Source: Schistocerca nitens
Taxonomy: Eukaryota; Arthropoda; Insecta; Orthoptera; Acrididae
Length of the DNA: 64,000 nucleotides
Assembly (NCBI RefSeq): GCF_023898315.1
Contig: NC_064614.1
Location: 1,057,852,432 to 1,057,916,431, forward strand
Direction of reading: 5' to 3'
The notes beneath the pieces were generated by a model that did not search any database, was not told the DNA's origin, and saw only the letters and a list, made by a program, of their open reading frames with translations. The first letter of the stretch is position 1, and each line of letters opens with the position of its first letter. Below are positions 52,236 to 63,892 of the stretch, piece after piece. A program made the position numbers and the translations under genes.

Positions 52236-53007
52236 CAATATGTTTGTTAGAATACCTGCTGCAGTAACTAAATCAGAAACGCCAATTTACCACAAATTAC
52301 TCTTAGATTACGCAAAGGGCAATGGTAGCTTTCAAGAAAGCATGTTTATTTGCACGACTTACAATAAAAATAAGGGGTGATGCATTTTTTGGCAGTAACT
52401 GTAAACCAACACTGATTTGCTATGAAACATGTAACGTATCCAAAAAACACATATTGGTAACTTGCAAAAATATAGTTTTGTCAGCGTGCACAAATTCTCG
52501 AAAATAACCTATTGCTCAAGTGATTACACAATGAAATTAGAGAACAACTAGTTTGAATGAGGATAAGTCTACTGTTCTGAAAGAGGGCTATTCCATTTAA
52601 GCATACAAGAGACAATAATAGTACGAGTTCTTATCATGGCACTTGCAATTATTTTCAATTTCACAATATATCACAATACAAATGGGTATTGATACTATCA
52701 GTAACAGAGTATGCTGAAGCGATACGAACAGTAAAATACGTGAATCTGGAACTCTAAATCAGTACACAAATCCCGTACATGCTGTCTCACACAAAGGAAA
52801 ATCTCAAAGTCAGCTTTTATATACAAATAAATGGGCATACTGTACGGATTTTTCACTTAGCTGTTTCACTGCACACTTCTACACTGGTGTGCCACAGAAG
52901 CGCGATTTTACCTTGCTAAAAAATTGCTAAACTGTGGGGGCAAAGCACATCATCTGCCTGTTGCAGCTAACATGTCTCCTGGCCAATAATGCCATACGAT
53001 TTATATA
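52236..53007. other. No recognisable feature
   Basis: AT-rich; one 61-codon plus frame (52322-52507) without motif. Confidence 0.5.
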
Positions 53008-53587
53008 CAGGGTGAGTCAAGAGGAAAGGTACGTGTTTTGACGGGTGATAGTGTAACTGATTCTGAACAAAAAATTTGATGTGGACATATGCCCTATTCT
53101 GAATGGTTTCCAAGATAGAACACTTTTAATGTACATTCTGTATTATTCATTGTCATTGTTTACAACGTACCACAGTAATATAGAGGAACCCAGGCAAACA
53201 TTTTGATACAGGACACTTGTGGTCTATCAAACCAGAAAACTACCTCAAACCGGCCTACAAAAAGTACCTTAACTACAGCGCATGCGCTTCACGTGAGATT
53301 TTCAATGGTCTTGCGATCTCTCCGTGAAAACTGTTGGTCTTAGACAAAAAATAAATAGGAACTTTTTTTGTAACAAATTCAATTCAGTTTAATTGTGTAC
53401 TGAGACATGTTTTCATCAGAGTGTGTGGTTTTCGAGCTATTAAAGACACACGTACCAAAGTAATATTAAACATGTTCTAACTCGGAAACCATCAGTATTA
53501 GGGCATATGTCCATATGAAGTTTTTTGTTCAGAATCACTAGTACTATCGCACAACAAAGCATGTACCTTTCCTCCTGACTCGCCCTG
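53008..53587. mobile_element. 580-bp MITE with ~118-bp terminal inverted repeats (mariner type)
   Basis: The ends are CAGGGTGAGTCAAGAGGAAA and, reversed, CAGGGCGAGTCAGGAGGAAA, with TA at 53006-53007 and 53588-53589. The inverted repeats extend about 118 bp (shared internal blocks TGATTCTGAACAAAAAA and GGACATATGCCCTA). There is no coding sequence between them. TA duplication and CAGGGTG-type ends suggest cross-mobilisation by a Tc1/mariner transposase. Confidence 0.92.
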
Positions 53588-53589
53588 TA

Positions 53590-54257
53590 TGTAAAAGAGC
53601 TCGTGCGTATTTTTCTGCATCCCAACAGATTAGCAACACTTTTTCTTTATTGTTCTGGTTCCACTTATTGACAGTGTTGACAAATTGACAATTTTTACTA
53701 AGTAAGAAAACATACATAAAAATGCACTATTATGTGTTTCAACTGAAATTTTAATTTTGCACGAACAATCAATAAAAAGGTTAAAAATCAGGGAAAGGTG
53801 CTTTAAAAAGTAAGTACATCTTCATTAACAAAAAGTGTTCGCTGTATGAAACTGGTGCCTCAAACAAATATTTACACAAAAGCATATATTCTGCCAGAGC
53901 TGCTGCCACCAACAAAAGCCAGCTGAGTTGGATGAAATTCGCAAACAGAGAGAACCACCTGAAGTTCTGGATCCATGAGTTCATGAACTATTTTTCCATG
54001 AATACCGTACAGCTGCACCTAAAAATCAAAAAATTAATTTTAATTTCAAAAACTGAATACAATAACATGTACACTTCAATATGAAACGACGACGCCACTA
54101 CAGATACCAAAAATTAGGAAGTTTCAGAACTATCACAGACTAGACCTGCTGCCTTAGAAGTTCACAATGATCATCTTGTAAACTAAATTATTTTTCCACT
54201 TCATGTCACAAATGGTGTCATAACCAATTCTGACCTCTCAGCAAGTCGTCGTCATAT
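53590..54257. other. No recognisable feature
   Basis: AT-rich; a 67-codon minus frame (53781-53984) has hydrophobic stretches but no family resemblance. Confidence 0.5.
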
Positions 54258-55058
54258 GCAATGTAGTGTGTCAGATAGTACAGAACTTACCTAAACAAGT
54301 CCTTGTTTTTAATGACATATTAAAGCATTTGTGGTAATAACTGTAATGCATAGTTGATCCTCTGTTTGGTGAGATGGATTTTGTTCAGTCATATGATTGC
54401 CTGTTCTTCATATGCTCCATCAAAGTAAAACTGCACAACAGAAAATTGTACCACATGCAAGTGTTCAGTTTCATTTTAACAAGCTACACTAGAACACATC
54501 CATATCATCTGATGACTTGCTAACAAGTCGAAACTTCTTGTGATACCGTTTGTGTGAACTGAGGCTCAAAAATAAATAAAATAATTTTGTTTCCATAGCT
54601 ATGTTCTCTTAAAGGTATCGCAAGAGAATAAGAAGCATACTGATGTGTATACGTGGGTAAGTTATATTTGAGAATGATTAATAAAACGGTCTTAATCAGT
54701 GTCAGTCTTATTTGAAGACTTCCAAAACTTGTACAACATTTTATTCTGAATGATATAAAGAACTCTACCAGTCACATCCAAAATTTCTGTTACAATTTAT
54801 TGTTCACAGAATGATGCTGTGTATATCGTAATGGACTAAATGAAGAATAAGGTCCACTATATTAATAAAAATCTGCAGGTCAGTAATTTAAATGGAAAAG
54901 CTTTATGAAAAACAGGCAATCATGTGACTGAAAAAAATCCATCTCACCAAATAGAGGATCAACTATGCATTACAGTTATTACCACAAATGCTTTAGTACG
55001 TCATTAAAAACAAGGACTTGTTTAGGTAAGTTTTGTACTATCTATCGCACTACATTGC
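54258..55058. repeat. Foldback-like element with ~150-bp inverted arms, 801 bp
   Basis: The left arm (54258 to about 54408) and right arm (about 54912 to 55058) are inverted copies with only scattered mismatches. Shared blocks are CTTACCTAAACAAGTCCTTG, TTGTGGTAATAACTGTAATG and GTGAGATGGATTT. The 500-bp middle is AT-rich and non-coding. No clear target duplication is visible. Confidence 0.9.
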
Positions 55059-55620
55059 CTTCAAATGAGTTGCCTGTTACATTAATGAGGTAGTTGACCT
55101 ATTACAATATTGTGTACAATGGTTAGAGATACTGTGCACAAATGTCACAGTATTCACAAAAGTCATCTTAACTAAGTTAAAATGCGATTTTTGGGTCTTA
55201 CAGACAGATCTGAATCTGATACTGGCATATTTTTGTAGGTAATGAGAATATTTACACATGCATAACAGGTATTGCAATAACTGACTTTCTGAGAAGCTTC
55301 AAAGTTGAGGTCAGGGCAGTGTGTCACTAGCAGAGCACTCTACTGCTTTCCTGGAGGTATGATAAAAAATTTGAGTTCAACATGTGTCATCAATCATGGT
55401 TAAATTTTACAAGTACTTTTTATTCTTGCATTTTTGTTAAAGTCCGGTCTTCATCTACTTAATCAGCTCGACATGCTGACTACTGGAGATTGCTCTACAA
55501 GCTGAAAATGGATTGTCCAACATGCTGTCAAAACACAATTAAAGAAAGTAATCTTAATCGAGAGTTCTTTATCCTGATACGTTACTCAGGCATTTGCAGA
55601 TACCTCTTAAGCAGGAGACT
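55059..55620. other. No recognisable feature
   Basis: AT-rich spacer. Confidence 0.5.
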
Positions 55621-55622
55621 TA

Positions 55623-56762
55623 CACTAATGAACCAAAACATTATGACCTGTTGGATGTCGCCTGCTAGCATTGCAGGCACACGATGGGGTAACGAAAGTA
55701 CATGATCGGAGCAGACACAGAGGGGGGATCACACTAATGAACATAAGTGCTATAAATCCATTGACATGTGCAATTTTGACAAAGGGCAGATTATTATTTT
55801 GCAGAACCTATGAATGAGTATCTCAAACGGCAAAGCTGGTCAAATGTCCACGTGCTACTGTCATTAGCATATACAGAAATAGGTAAAAAGACAATGAAAC
55901 TACAACTAGAAGCTAAATGGTTGGATGTCCACGACTTCTCAGAATGTGGGGTTTAGAGGCCTGTCTGTGATCTGTGGCATCTCTGCCGAAAGAGCACAAT
56001 GGCGAAAGAGCACAATGCTTGTGCATGCAGAAGTGTTTTAGAGCACACATTCATCATATATTGTTGAAAATGAAGTTCCAGGGCAGACCTCCCATACATG
56101 TTCACTTATTGACAGAACGATATCATCAATTACGATTGCGATGGACACGGCACCAACAGGATTCAATAGTTGATCAAGGGAAACATGTCAGCTCTACAAG
56201 TGAATCATATTTTTGCTACACTAGGTCAATGGTCATCTCTATAAATGCTGTCATCGAGGTGAACAGTGTACCAAAACATGCAGCATGCCACAGCTGCAGT
56301 TTGGTGGGAGAAGTATCATGCTATGAGACTTGCATAGGACCTGTGGCAGTAATCAAAGACATGCTGACAGCTGCAAATCACCTGCGTCCCTTCACGTTTT
56401 ATGTCTTACCAGATGGCTATGTCATCTTTCAGGAGTATAACTGTCCATGTCTCTAAGCCAGAACCGTGCTACAGTGGTTCAAGGAGCATTATAATGAACT
56501 CACGTTGATGTCTCAGTGACAAAATCTGCCTGATCTAAATCCTATGGAACCCTATTGGGTCACTATTGGGCATCATCACTGAAGATGCAAATCAGTGGCC
56601 TATTATTTATGCAAATTACATGACCCATGCATAAACATCTAATGCAACATACCTCCATAAACCTACCAACAAACTGTCTAACCCCTGATACTTGGAATCA
56701 GATATGTATTTTGTATCAAAGATGGACAAACAAGTACATGATCATGTTTTGGCTCATCAGTG
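55623..56762 (+). pseudogene. Tc1-type transposon relic, 1.14 kb, with broken transposase
   Basis: TA stands at 55621-55622 and 56763-56764. The inverted ends CACTAATGAACCAAAACATT and, reversed, CACTGATGAGCCAAAACATG are similar. The plus strand encodes a heavily shifted Tc1 transposase: FDKGQIIILQ (about 55775) from the N-terminal region, SVICGISAERAQWRKSTM (about 55960), then LRPFTFYVLPDGYVIFQEYN CPCL (56385-56453; family FQxDNxPxH, second D region) and LPDLNPMEPYW (about 56530-56560; family SPDLNPIEHxW, third acidic residue region). The second and third catalytic positions are altered (EYN, and P for H). The frame is interrupted many times. It is a different Tc1 family from the intact one at 34104. 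Confidence 0.8.
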
Positions 56763-57044
56763 TAATTTTGAAACACATAAGAACAATTTAAAATAACTTT
56801 GAGAAATTCTTCTCCAAATAATATGCTGTCTTCTTGTAATTCACCATAAGGATTTTTTGGTCTTCATTACAATTGATGAAAGTACTGAAGTTACAGAAAC
56901 AGAACCGATGTTCTGTGTGTTCTGATTAACTATGTGACAATGTATCATTTGCGAAACACCAGAACAATTGCAGTTCCTTAATGCTTATCTACAATTCCAG
57001 AAGTTATGAGCTCTTGTGTATCTACTGCTGCTTTTGAAAATTCT

Positions 57045-58385
57045 ACAAGGGTTGAATGAAAAGTAATGCCTCCACCTTCATTAATTGGGTTTGGATGGGA
57101 ATATTTTAATAAATCAAACACAGAAATAATCCTTAGAATGAGATCTTTAATTACCAATATTCACTTTTCCACATAATAACCAGCCAATTGGATACATTTC
57201 TGCCAATGAAGAACAAGTTTTCTGGAGCCGTTGCAGAAGAAGTCAACACACTGTTTCCGCAACCACAGTCTCACAGTTCTCTCAACATCTTCATGAGAAG
57301 CATTATGACGTCCCCGCAAATCGTCTTTCATTATCGGTAACAGATTGAAGTCAAATGGTGCTAAATCTGGACTGTGTGGAGGATGCCGTACGGTGGTGAG
57401 ATTCAATCCCTGAAGTTCTGCTGTGGTGGCACGTGAAGTGTGTGGTTTGGCATTGTCATGTTGGAGGAAAACATTTCCCTTTTCCTTTTGGACCCTTGTT
57501 GACTGTTGTTTCAGAGTTCGCAGTGTTGTGATTTAACGCTCTGAATTTATTATTGTTTTACGATCAAGGAAATCAACATGGATAACACCATTTGCGTCCC
57601 AGAACACTGTGGCCATGATTTTTCCAGCTGACAGCTGTGTCTTTAATTTCTTTTTCTGGGGCGAGTCTGTGTTGATATTCCATAGATTGATGTTTCGTCT
57701 CCGGGTCGTAATGGTGTACCCACGTTTCGTCTCCTGTCACAACTGAATGGACAAAGGCGTCTCCTTCATTCTCATAAAGTGAGAGGAGTTCCCGGCAAAT
57801 TTCAAGTCTGTGCGCTTTCATTTCAGGAGTCAGCATCCGGGGCACCCACTGTGCACAAATCTTCCGATAGCCAAGCAAAGCAATAATGTGACCCACACGT
57901 TCTTGAGAAATGCCAATTGTGCTTGCAATTTCTCTGTGAGTGATGACGATCTTCCTGAATCAATCTGTCAACATTCTGCTTGTGATACTCAGTAGTTGCT
58001 GTCACAGGATGTCCAACTCTGTCTGTCACACAGGTCAGATGTTCCCGCCTGAACATCTTCAAACTTACTCGCCCAACGACACACAGTACTCACATCAACA
58101 CAATTACCATAAACTGCTTTCATTCTCTGATGAATCTCCTTTGGGGTGACACCTTCTGCTGTCAAGACTTCAATGACTCCACGTTGCTTAAATCGCATTG
58201 ACCGACTGTCTGCGCAGGGTTCCATACTTAACACTGTAGCAATACAACCGTTCAGTGCTAAGGCTTACCACCAACTGGAGCTGTAGAAAAGAGGCTACAG
58301 AACAAGCCAGTACCTGCCACATACCAACGCTGCCAACTGTTGAAGAGTTACGAAGGTGGAGGCATTACTTTTCAGTCAACCCTCT
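57045..58385 (-). mobile_element. Mariner element relic, 1.34 kb
   Basis: TA flanks it at 57043-57044 and 58386-58387. The ends share AGGGTTGAATGAAAAGTAAT and, reversed, AGGGTTGACTGAAAAGTAAT, then GCCTCCACCTTC. The transposase occupies 57161-58225 on the minus strand. Length and structure are those of a full mariner. Confidence 0.93.
57161..58225 (-). pseudogene. Mariner transposase pseudogene (DD34D type)
   Basis: Minus strand from the ATG read at 58225: MEPCADSRSMRFKQRGVIEV, then EIHQRMKAVYGNCVDVSTVC RW (N-terminal HTH). A frameshift near 58000 leads to VDRLIQEDRHHSQRN. Next come GHIIALLGYRKICAQWVPRM LTPEMKAHRL and VVTGDETWVHHYDPETKHQS (first catalytic D, GDETWV) in the frame 57573-57896. 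After another shifted stretch (the second D region, DNAxPH in the family, about 57450, broken), the frame 57161-57406 has LTTVRHPPHSPDLAPFDFNL (third D, SPDLAPFDF) and ends YYVEK with the stop at 57161-57163. Near-complete in length (about 350 codons) but with at least three frameshifts. Confidence 0.92.
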
Positions 58386-58387
58386 TA

Positions 58388-58722
58388 TTATTGTTACTGT
58401 TCCATGTCACTATTTTGTGCCATGCTGTATCACGTCAGGTCAGTATTTTGCAATAGTGTATGTTTTGTCACTGCATGAGCCCTTGGATAATTGATTACTT
58501 TAAGCATAATGTTGTTATAACCATCAGTTAAGTTCTTGTTTGACCTGAAATTAGTTTACCAAACAAATCTGTACGTCCAGTTATGCTAAACAAAACATGC
58601 AGGTTCAAATATATATGCCTTTATTTAAAAAAACTAGCTGAAAAAGACCAGCTTCACGTGGTTTTTAATTTCATTTGTTCTCTTCCAACATTCCAGATCA
58701 CTCTATAACACAGTAAGAATAG
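58388..58722. other. No recognisable feature
   Basis: AT-rich spacer between mariner and foldback elements. Confidence 0.5.
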
Positions 58723-59074
58723 AATGTCAAATCAAGCACCTTTCAGCTGTCTCATTTCCAAACTCTTAATTTATTGGGCTACCTGTTTCAGTGATACATT
58801 ACGCTATCTTCAGGTCCCCTGACTAATGTGTAGGAAGATTCCAACCTCGGTTACGGTCAACAGCCAGCAGATGATGTTTGAAGTGATCACTGTATCAAAA
58901 ATCTACAGATACCAGTTTTTGAATGCTGTCCCCTATTTTGACCAGAACCATGGTTGGTATCTTCCTACACATCAGTCAGGGGACTTGAAGATTTCATAAT
59001 ATATCACTGAAACTGGTAACACAATAAATTAAGTTAGAAAATTAGATGGCTGGAAGGCATTTGATTTCACATTA
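58723..59074. repeat. Foldback element, 352 bp, ~125-bp inverted arms
   Basis: The left arm begins AATGTCAAATCAAGCACC and the right arm, reversed, AATGTGAAATCAAATGCC. Both contain GTTTCAGTGATA, then ATCTTCARGTCCCCTGACTR and ATGTGTAGGAAGATWCCAACC. Non-coding. The design is like the element at 13221 (arms with CTTCAG/CTGAAG and RAAACYGGTAA-type blocks), suggesting one foldback superfamily. Confidence 0.92.
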
Positions 59075-59629
59075 TGTACTGAACAGATAATGTCCTGCAA
59101 ACCATCTCTGAAAAGATGGACATAGACATTATAAAATTGTTAGTATGCCATGTTAAAATTTTTAATTGCTATGTACTCTTAAAGTCACTAAACTATTCGT
59201 CAATAAGCCAATTTGAAATATAGTACTCTGCCAGTCATTTCTTTATAGAACACATTTTAGAACAGTTGAAAACATTCGTCAACATTCAAAAACGTCTATA
59301 GAAGCTCAACAACATAGATAAATCTCAAATTCTTTCCCTTAAAATATACACTGATGAGAAAGATGGAACATGTCCTGGTGAAAATACTCTCAATACAGCC
59401 CTATTTAATTAAAGAAAACTGTGCTTTGTGTTCACTATATTTCATACTTAATTAACTTATTCTATCACAACACTTTCTTATAAACTACTTTCGTCATCTT
59501 GCTATTTATTAAGCAGATACATAATTCTTTCAGTATCCCATCCCAAGAGCAAGCTACATGAAAGTGACAATGAGAAAAGCATTTGTCTCTCGAATTAATA
59601 TGACAACATGTGGTTTTTCCTTGCCCACC
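59075..59629. other. No recognisable feature
   Basis: AT-rich; no motif. Confidence 0.5.
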
Positions 59630-60452
59630 CAACCTTCACTACATCCTAGTACACCCCTATGCCACTCCCAATCCCATGCCATAAGGATCATATCCCTGTG
59701 GAAGCCCCCGGGTGCAAGACTAGCCCACTCCACCCACTGAGCACTCCTCATTCCAGTCCTGCCACAGGCTTATCCTCCTCCATCAGAGGCTGGGCCAACT
59801 GAGAAAGCAGCCATGCTGTGTACTAGCTCTGTTGCAACTGCTGTTAAGCACGCACAACATGCAGTTGAACTGTGCAGATAGGAATTAACCTTACAACACC
59901 TAATCCATTCCAGAAATCAATCTGGCCTCCACCTACAGTAACCTACTGTCCCCACACTATCCACCCAACAGTTTCTGCCCCCTATTACCTCCTCCCAACT
60001 CTCATCCCCTGATCTTCATCGTGCACTGCTCTCTGCCAATGCATCCACCAGTCTTTTTCCTTCTCTGCATTCCACTCCCTTTTTTCCCTTTCCCTCCCTC
60101 CCCCACAGCCTCCGGATACTAAATTACATAGCCTTTTCTGCCACCTCTAGTCCCTGCACACACTGCCAGACAGCACTGTTTCATCTTCCCTCATCCGTAC
60201 CCTGCTATCCATCCCCCTTCCCCACTCTATTACAAATTATTGCTCCCGTTCGACGCATTTCACTTCCAGTCTGGGTTGAGCAACCAAAGAGACCAGTCAT
60301 GTATGTCTGAGGTGTGAATTCGTGTGTGTTTTTCCTTTTCTGATGAAGGTTTTGGCCAATGGCTTGTTTTGTAACCACCTTTTCGTTGTGCCTGTCTGCA
60401 ACTCAACGTGTACTCTTTTACAGTGAACAGCAATCTATCCTTCCCGTAATTG
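59630..60452 (+). repeat. Putative dispersed repeat, CT-rich body with conserved tail
   Basis: A pyrimidine-rich stretch with many CCCTCC-type runs (59630-60230) contrasts sharply with its AT-rich neighbours. It ends in TGATGAAGGTTTTGGCCAAT, then TTTTCGTTGTGCCTGTCTGC and AACTCAACGTGTACTC, which I associate with the 3' end of an abundant orthopteran repeat of unclear class. There is no coding evidence. The class and exact limits are uncertain. Confidence 0.45.
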
Positions 60453-62189
60453 TTACCTGATAAATGTAATTATAAAGTCAGACATTCCCCAAATATATGA
60501 TACTCTAGCTATTATAGTTATTTCTCAAAGCCCATGCACTTTACTTGCCTCAATTTTCTGAAACAATCATCCACTGCTCAATTAAGTCATTACAGATTTG
60601 TAGAAATTATCAATTTCAAACACAGCTACCATACTTGTAAATAGGTAATTTAAAGCCAAAGCATCCTAAATAGTTCTCTAATCTTTTTTACTCTGTTAAC
60701 AAGCCCTGTATTATGTAAACAAAGTCATTGTTGCAGCATAGAACTCATTTCAATAGTAAATTACTATCTTACAGTTTTCTAAATTAATATGCAACTAATG
60801 AAATTATAAAATATCCTTTCATCTGCCTAAGAATACCCCCCCTCCACCTTCCCCAAAAATTCCCAGTCCTGGTTTCAAAATCTTACAAGCTCATACTGTA
60901 ATCTTCTATTGTCTTTGCAAGAGTCAATGCAAGTAACTACGCAGGTAATACCTCAACCTCAACGAAAGTTTGCAGCTCATATTATGTAAAGTGTATCAAA
61001 GTTTGCAGTTAGCAATCAACAAGCTAAATTATCTGCAAGAGTTTCTGTTCAGATGTTGTTATGGAGTGAGTGTATGAAAGTATGTCTGCCATCAGAAATC
61101 GTTCAATTAACATCTATGTCATTCAGTATCTCTGTGAACTACTTTGATATGGACAAGAACGGCATTCATTAGTTTGGATCTTATAGATGTGTTGTCAACA
61201 TGTGCCATACTAAATCTTTATAGTGACTTTAGTAGAGGACTGTGATTAGTGGAAGGTGGTGGTCTGTTACATGTGTTACCACTGAACTGTCACTGATTGT
61301 ATGGGTTAGCTTGGTTTTCATGGATATAAATGTAAGAATTAAGAAACTACTCACTGATCAGAAAATCAAACTAAATTTAATCAACGGGTTAACAAGTAGA
61401 ACTAAATACAATGATGGTGTATCCATTATTGTCTAACAACAGTCAACACCCAAAAAGTTTTCAATTTTGAGGCCATGAACTTTGTTACCAAAAAGAAGAG
61501 CTTACCACCAGATTAGCACCATTACAACTGCTTCGTTAATACGGCAACAAGAAGAATTTTATGCTGCCAATTTCAGGGGCTTGCTTGTTTGTAGTTGAGC
61601 AAAATGTGTTACACTTTTGGGTAGAAACTACACCAGAATAAGTTTTAATCTGATTTTCAGCATAATGATTTTATTTCACTTTAGTATCCAACCCTTACTG
61701 GTTGGAGTCTTTACAGAATCACACTCCCATGTATTAAACAACTTTATATGTATGATTACTTTATAAATAAGATAATGCGTTAAATATTTTCCTTCAAACA
61801 TGTAAGTGCGGAGACGTTTTGGAAAGGTTTGAAATTACGCTTCAGGTTTGCTGGGTCACTAAATGTTCTAATTATGAAACAATGGACGAATATAAAGGGG
61901 TAATTTGCACACCATTTTACGCAGAAGCTAGTTTTTCTCGCATCTCAAGATTTATGACATCATGTCTCCTAAACTGTGTGTTGCATTAGGATGTAATTTT
62001 GTAGCACATTCATTGGTATATGCGGATACTGTCATAAAGGTAACTCAAGTTCAAAATAATGAATTACAAATTTTTTATGCTCACCATAAATAAAATCATG
62101 AGTTTACTCTTGCACTGGTCTTTAGTTAGTATCCTGCAACTTGAGCCATTTTTTACTTTCTGTGTGTATATCAAGTTAAACCACAAATT
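60453..62189. other. AT-rich DNA with no recognisable gene
   Basis: No motif in any frame. The missing left end of the piggyBac element to the right may lie here. Confidence 0.5.
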
Positions 62190-63892
62190 TTGCAATGGCT
62201 TTAAATGTTTGTAGCTGTGCGACAAACGCAAAAGCAAGGAACAATGCACTGGGTGAAATCATAGTCTTCACACACAGTGTCTTTATTCCCTTCTTGCCTT
62301 TTTACCATCTGTATCCCAAACATGGCTGCACATTGCGAGAGACCTTGTTGGATGATGTTTCTTCACAGCAGGTAGAATTATTGATGGAAAATGTTGGCCA
62401 ATCAATCACCTGGGATCTGCACTTTAGGAGGGACAACCTGCTACTTCTGAAACAATCCCCTCTTCTGGTGTTTTGAAATCATGTTCTCAATAGCAGAAAC
62501 ACAGAACTCTAGGGGACTTCTTTACCTCCTTTTTATGGAGCATATGCATTCTACAAAGCAAGTTCTATGAGATGGAAAAATATTTTCTTGTAATACTTCT
62601 TTCCCCTTTTAAAAGTCACTGGGTCGTTAGCCAAGTGCTGATCTACTTTGTCTACTCTGCTCATTGTGTGCAATGACAGCTACTAGCTTCAACATTTCTC
62701 TGCATCTTTTATCTACAGCTTCCATTTCAGCCTTGTGAATTTTTGTCAAAATAGAAACATCTGCTGTCCTATCGAATTACTGTAACTTTTCCCCTCCATA
62801 AAGCAACAACTTCCCTCTTCTTTAATTTCTTACGATGAAATGATAGAGGCACGTCTCTTCTTTGCAAAGGCACAGTTCCATATGTGACAGTTCTCTAAAC
62901 AAGTCAGCAAGTTGAGGGGACATGTAATGGTTATCAATGGTAAGGTTATAGCCTTTATTCGAAAGTGGTTTTATCAGTGTCATTAGTACAAGTTGACTGT
63001 AGCATTCATCACAGAGTGTCAAATTTCCTTCCTTTTCCTGTGTATTTAAATGACACCACACATACCCAGTTTAGTATTCTCAAAATGTGAACATCTTGAT
63101 GCCAAACCTTGCCCTTTTCTGTGGTCAGTGCTCTATCTATAAAAGTCATTATTACACCTCTGTCTGGTATGCACAAGCTTTTGAAATTGTTATTGAGATG
63201 GTGAAGTATAGGTTAGTTTTACTTAGCTTCACCTGTGGGTGGTTCACAGGATTGTACACACACACACACACACAAAAAAAAACACGGCATTTTTTGGCCT
63301 CACCACAATGCTTTGAGGCAGTACACCAGCGATAAACTCATTTCATTGCTGATAGTCGTTCCAATGGGAAACCTGTTGCACTTTATACTTTGTGACAACG
63401 ATGTTTATGAAGTCTTCAATGACCTGTTCCACATCACACGACATTGTTGGCAAAGTTGTTCACTTGATGAATAGCAGGGTTTCCCGTGGACGGAAATTTT
63501 TGAGGAGCTGCCTGGAGCACAGTTGACATATTTATCTCCTACCGCTGGAGAGCTTTTGTTAAACCATTGCCTAACAAACTTTCTTCACTTTCAGTCTCCA
63601 ACAAAAAAAGTAACATTAAAATATTCTGCAGTTTCTGAGCCACTAAAGTCAATGTCAAATTCAGTATCACTACGGTCACAACCTGAACAACAATAAAAGA
63701 CAGAAGATGAAAGGACGTGTTTTGTTGTCCAAAGCTGCAGACAGTGAAGGCAATATCTAGTGGCAGAACCACAACCAAAACAACAGCCAGGCTACAAATG
63801 TAGAACTGGATTCTCTTTAGCGGCCGAAAACTGAATTAGTACTGAAACAAATATAACGAGGTTTTCATTTTCCAATTTAGGACTTCAAAGGG
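62190..63892 (-). pseudogene. piggyBac-type transposon, decayed transposase
   Basis: The right end is AAAGGG followed by TTAA (63893-63896), so the minus strand starts TTAA-CCCTTTGAAGTCC as expected for piggyBac. Minus-strand blocks, in several frames: ILHHLNNNFKSLCIPDRGV (about 63210-63150), FKYTGKGRKFDTL (about 63035), PLSNKGYNLTIDNHYMSPQL ADLF (62965-62895; this holds the catalytic D of the D-N-x-Y motif), MSRVDKVDQHLANDPVTFKR and GKKYYKKIFFHLIELALQNA Y (about 62670-62545), then AGCPS and DPR..LIGQHFP (about 62440-62400). A Cys-rich C-terminal end is suggested near 62340-62200 (SLAMCSHVWDTDGKKARRE). Frameshifts and stops throughout. A (CA)n tract lies at 63257-63277. Confidence 0.85.
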
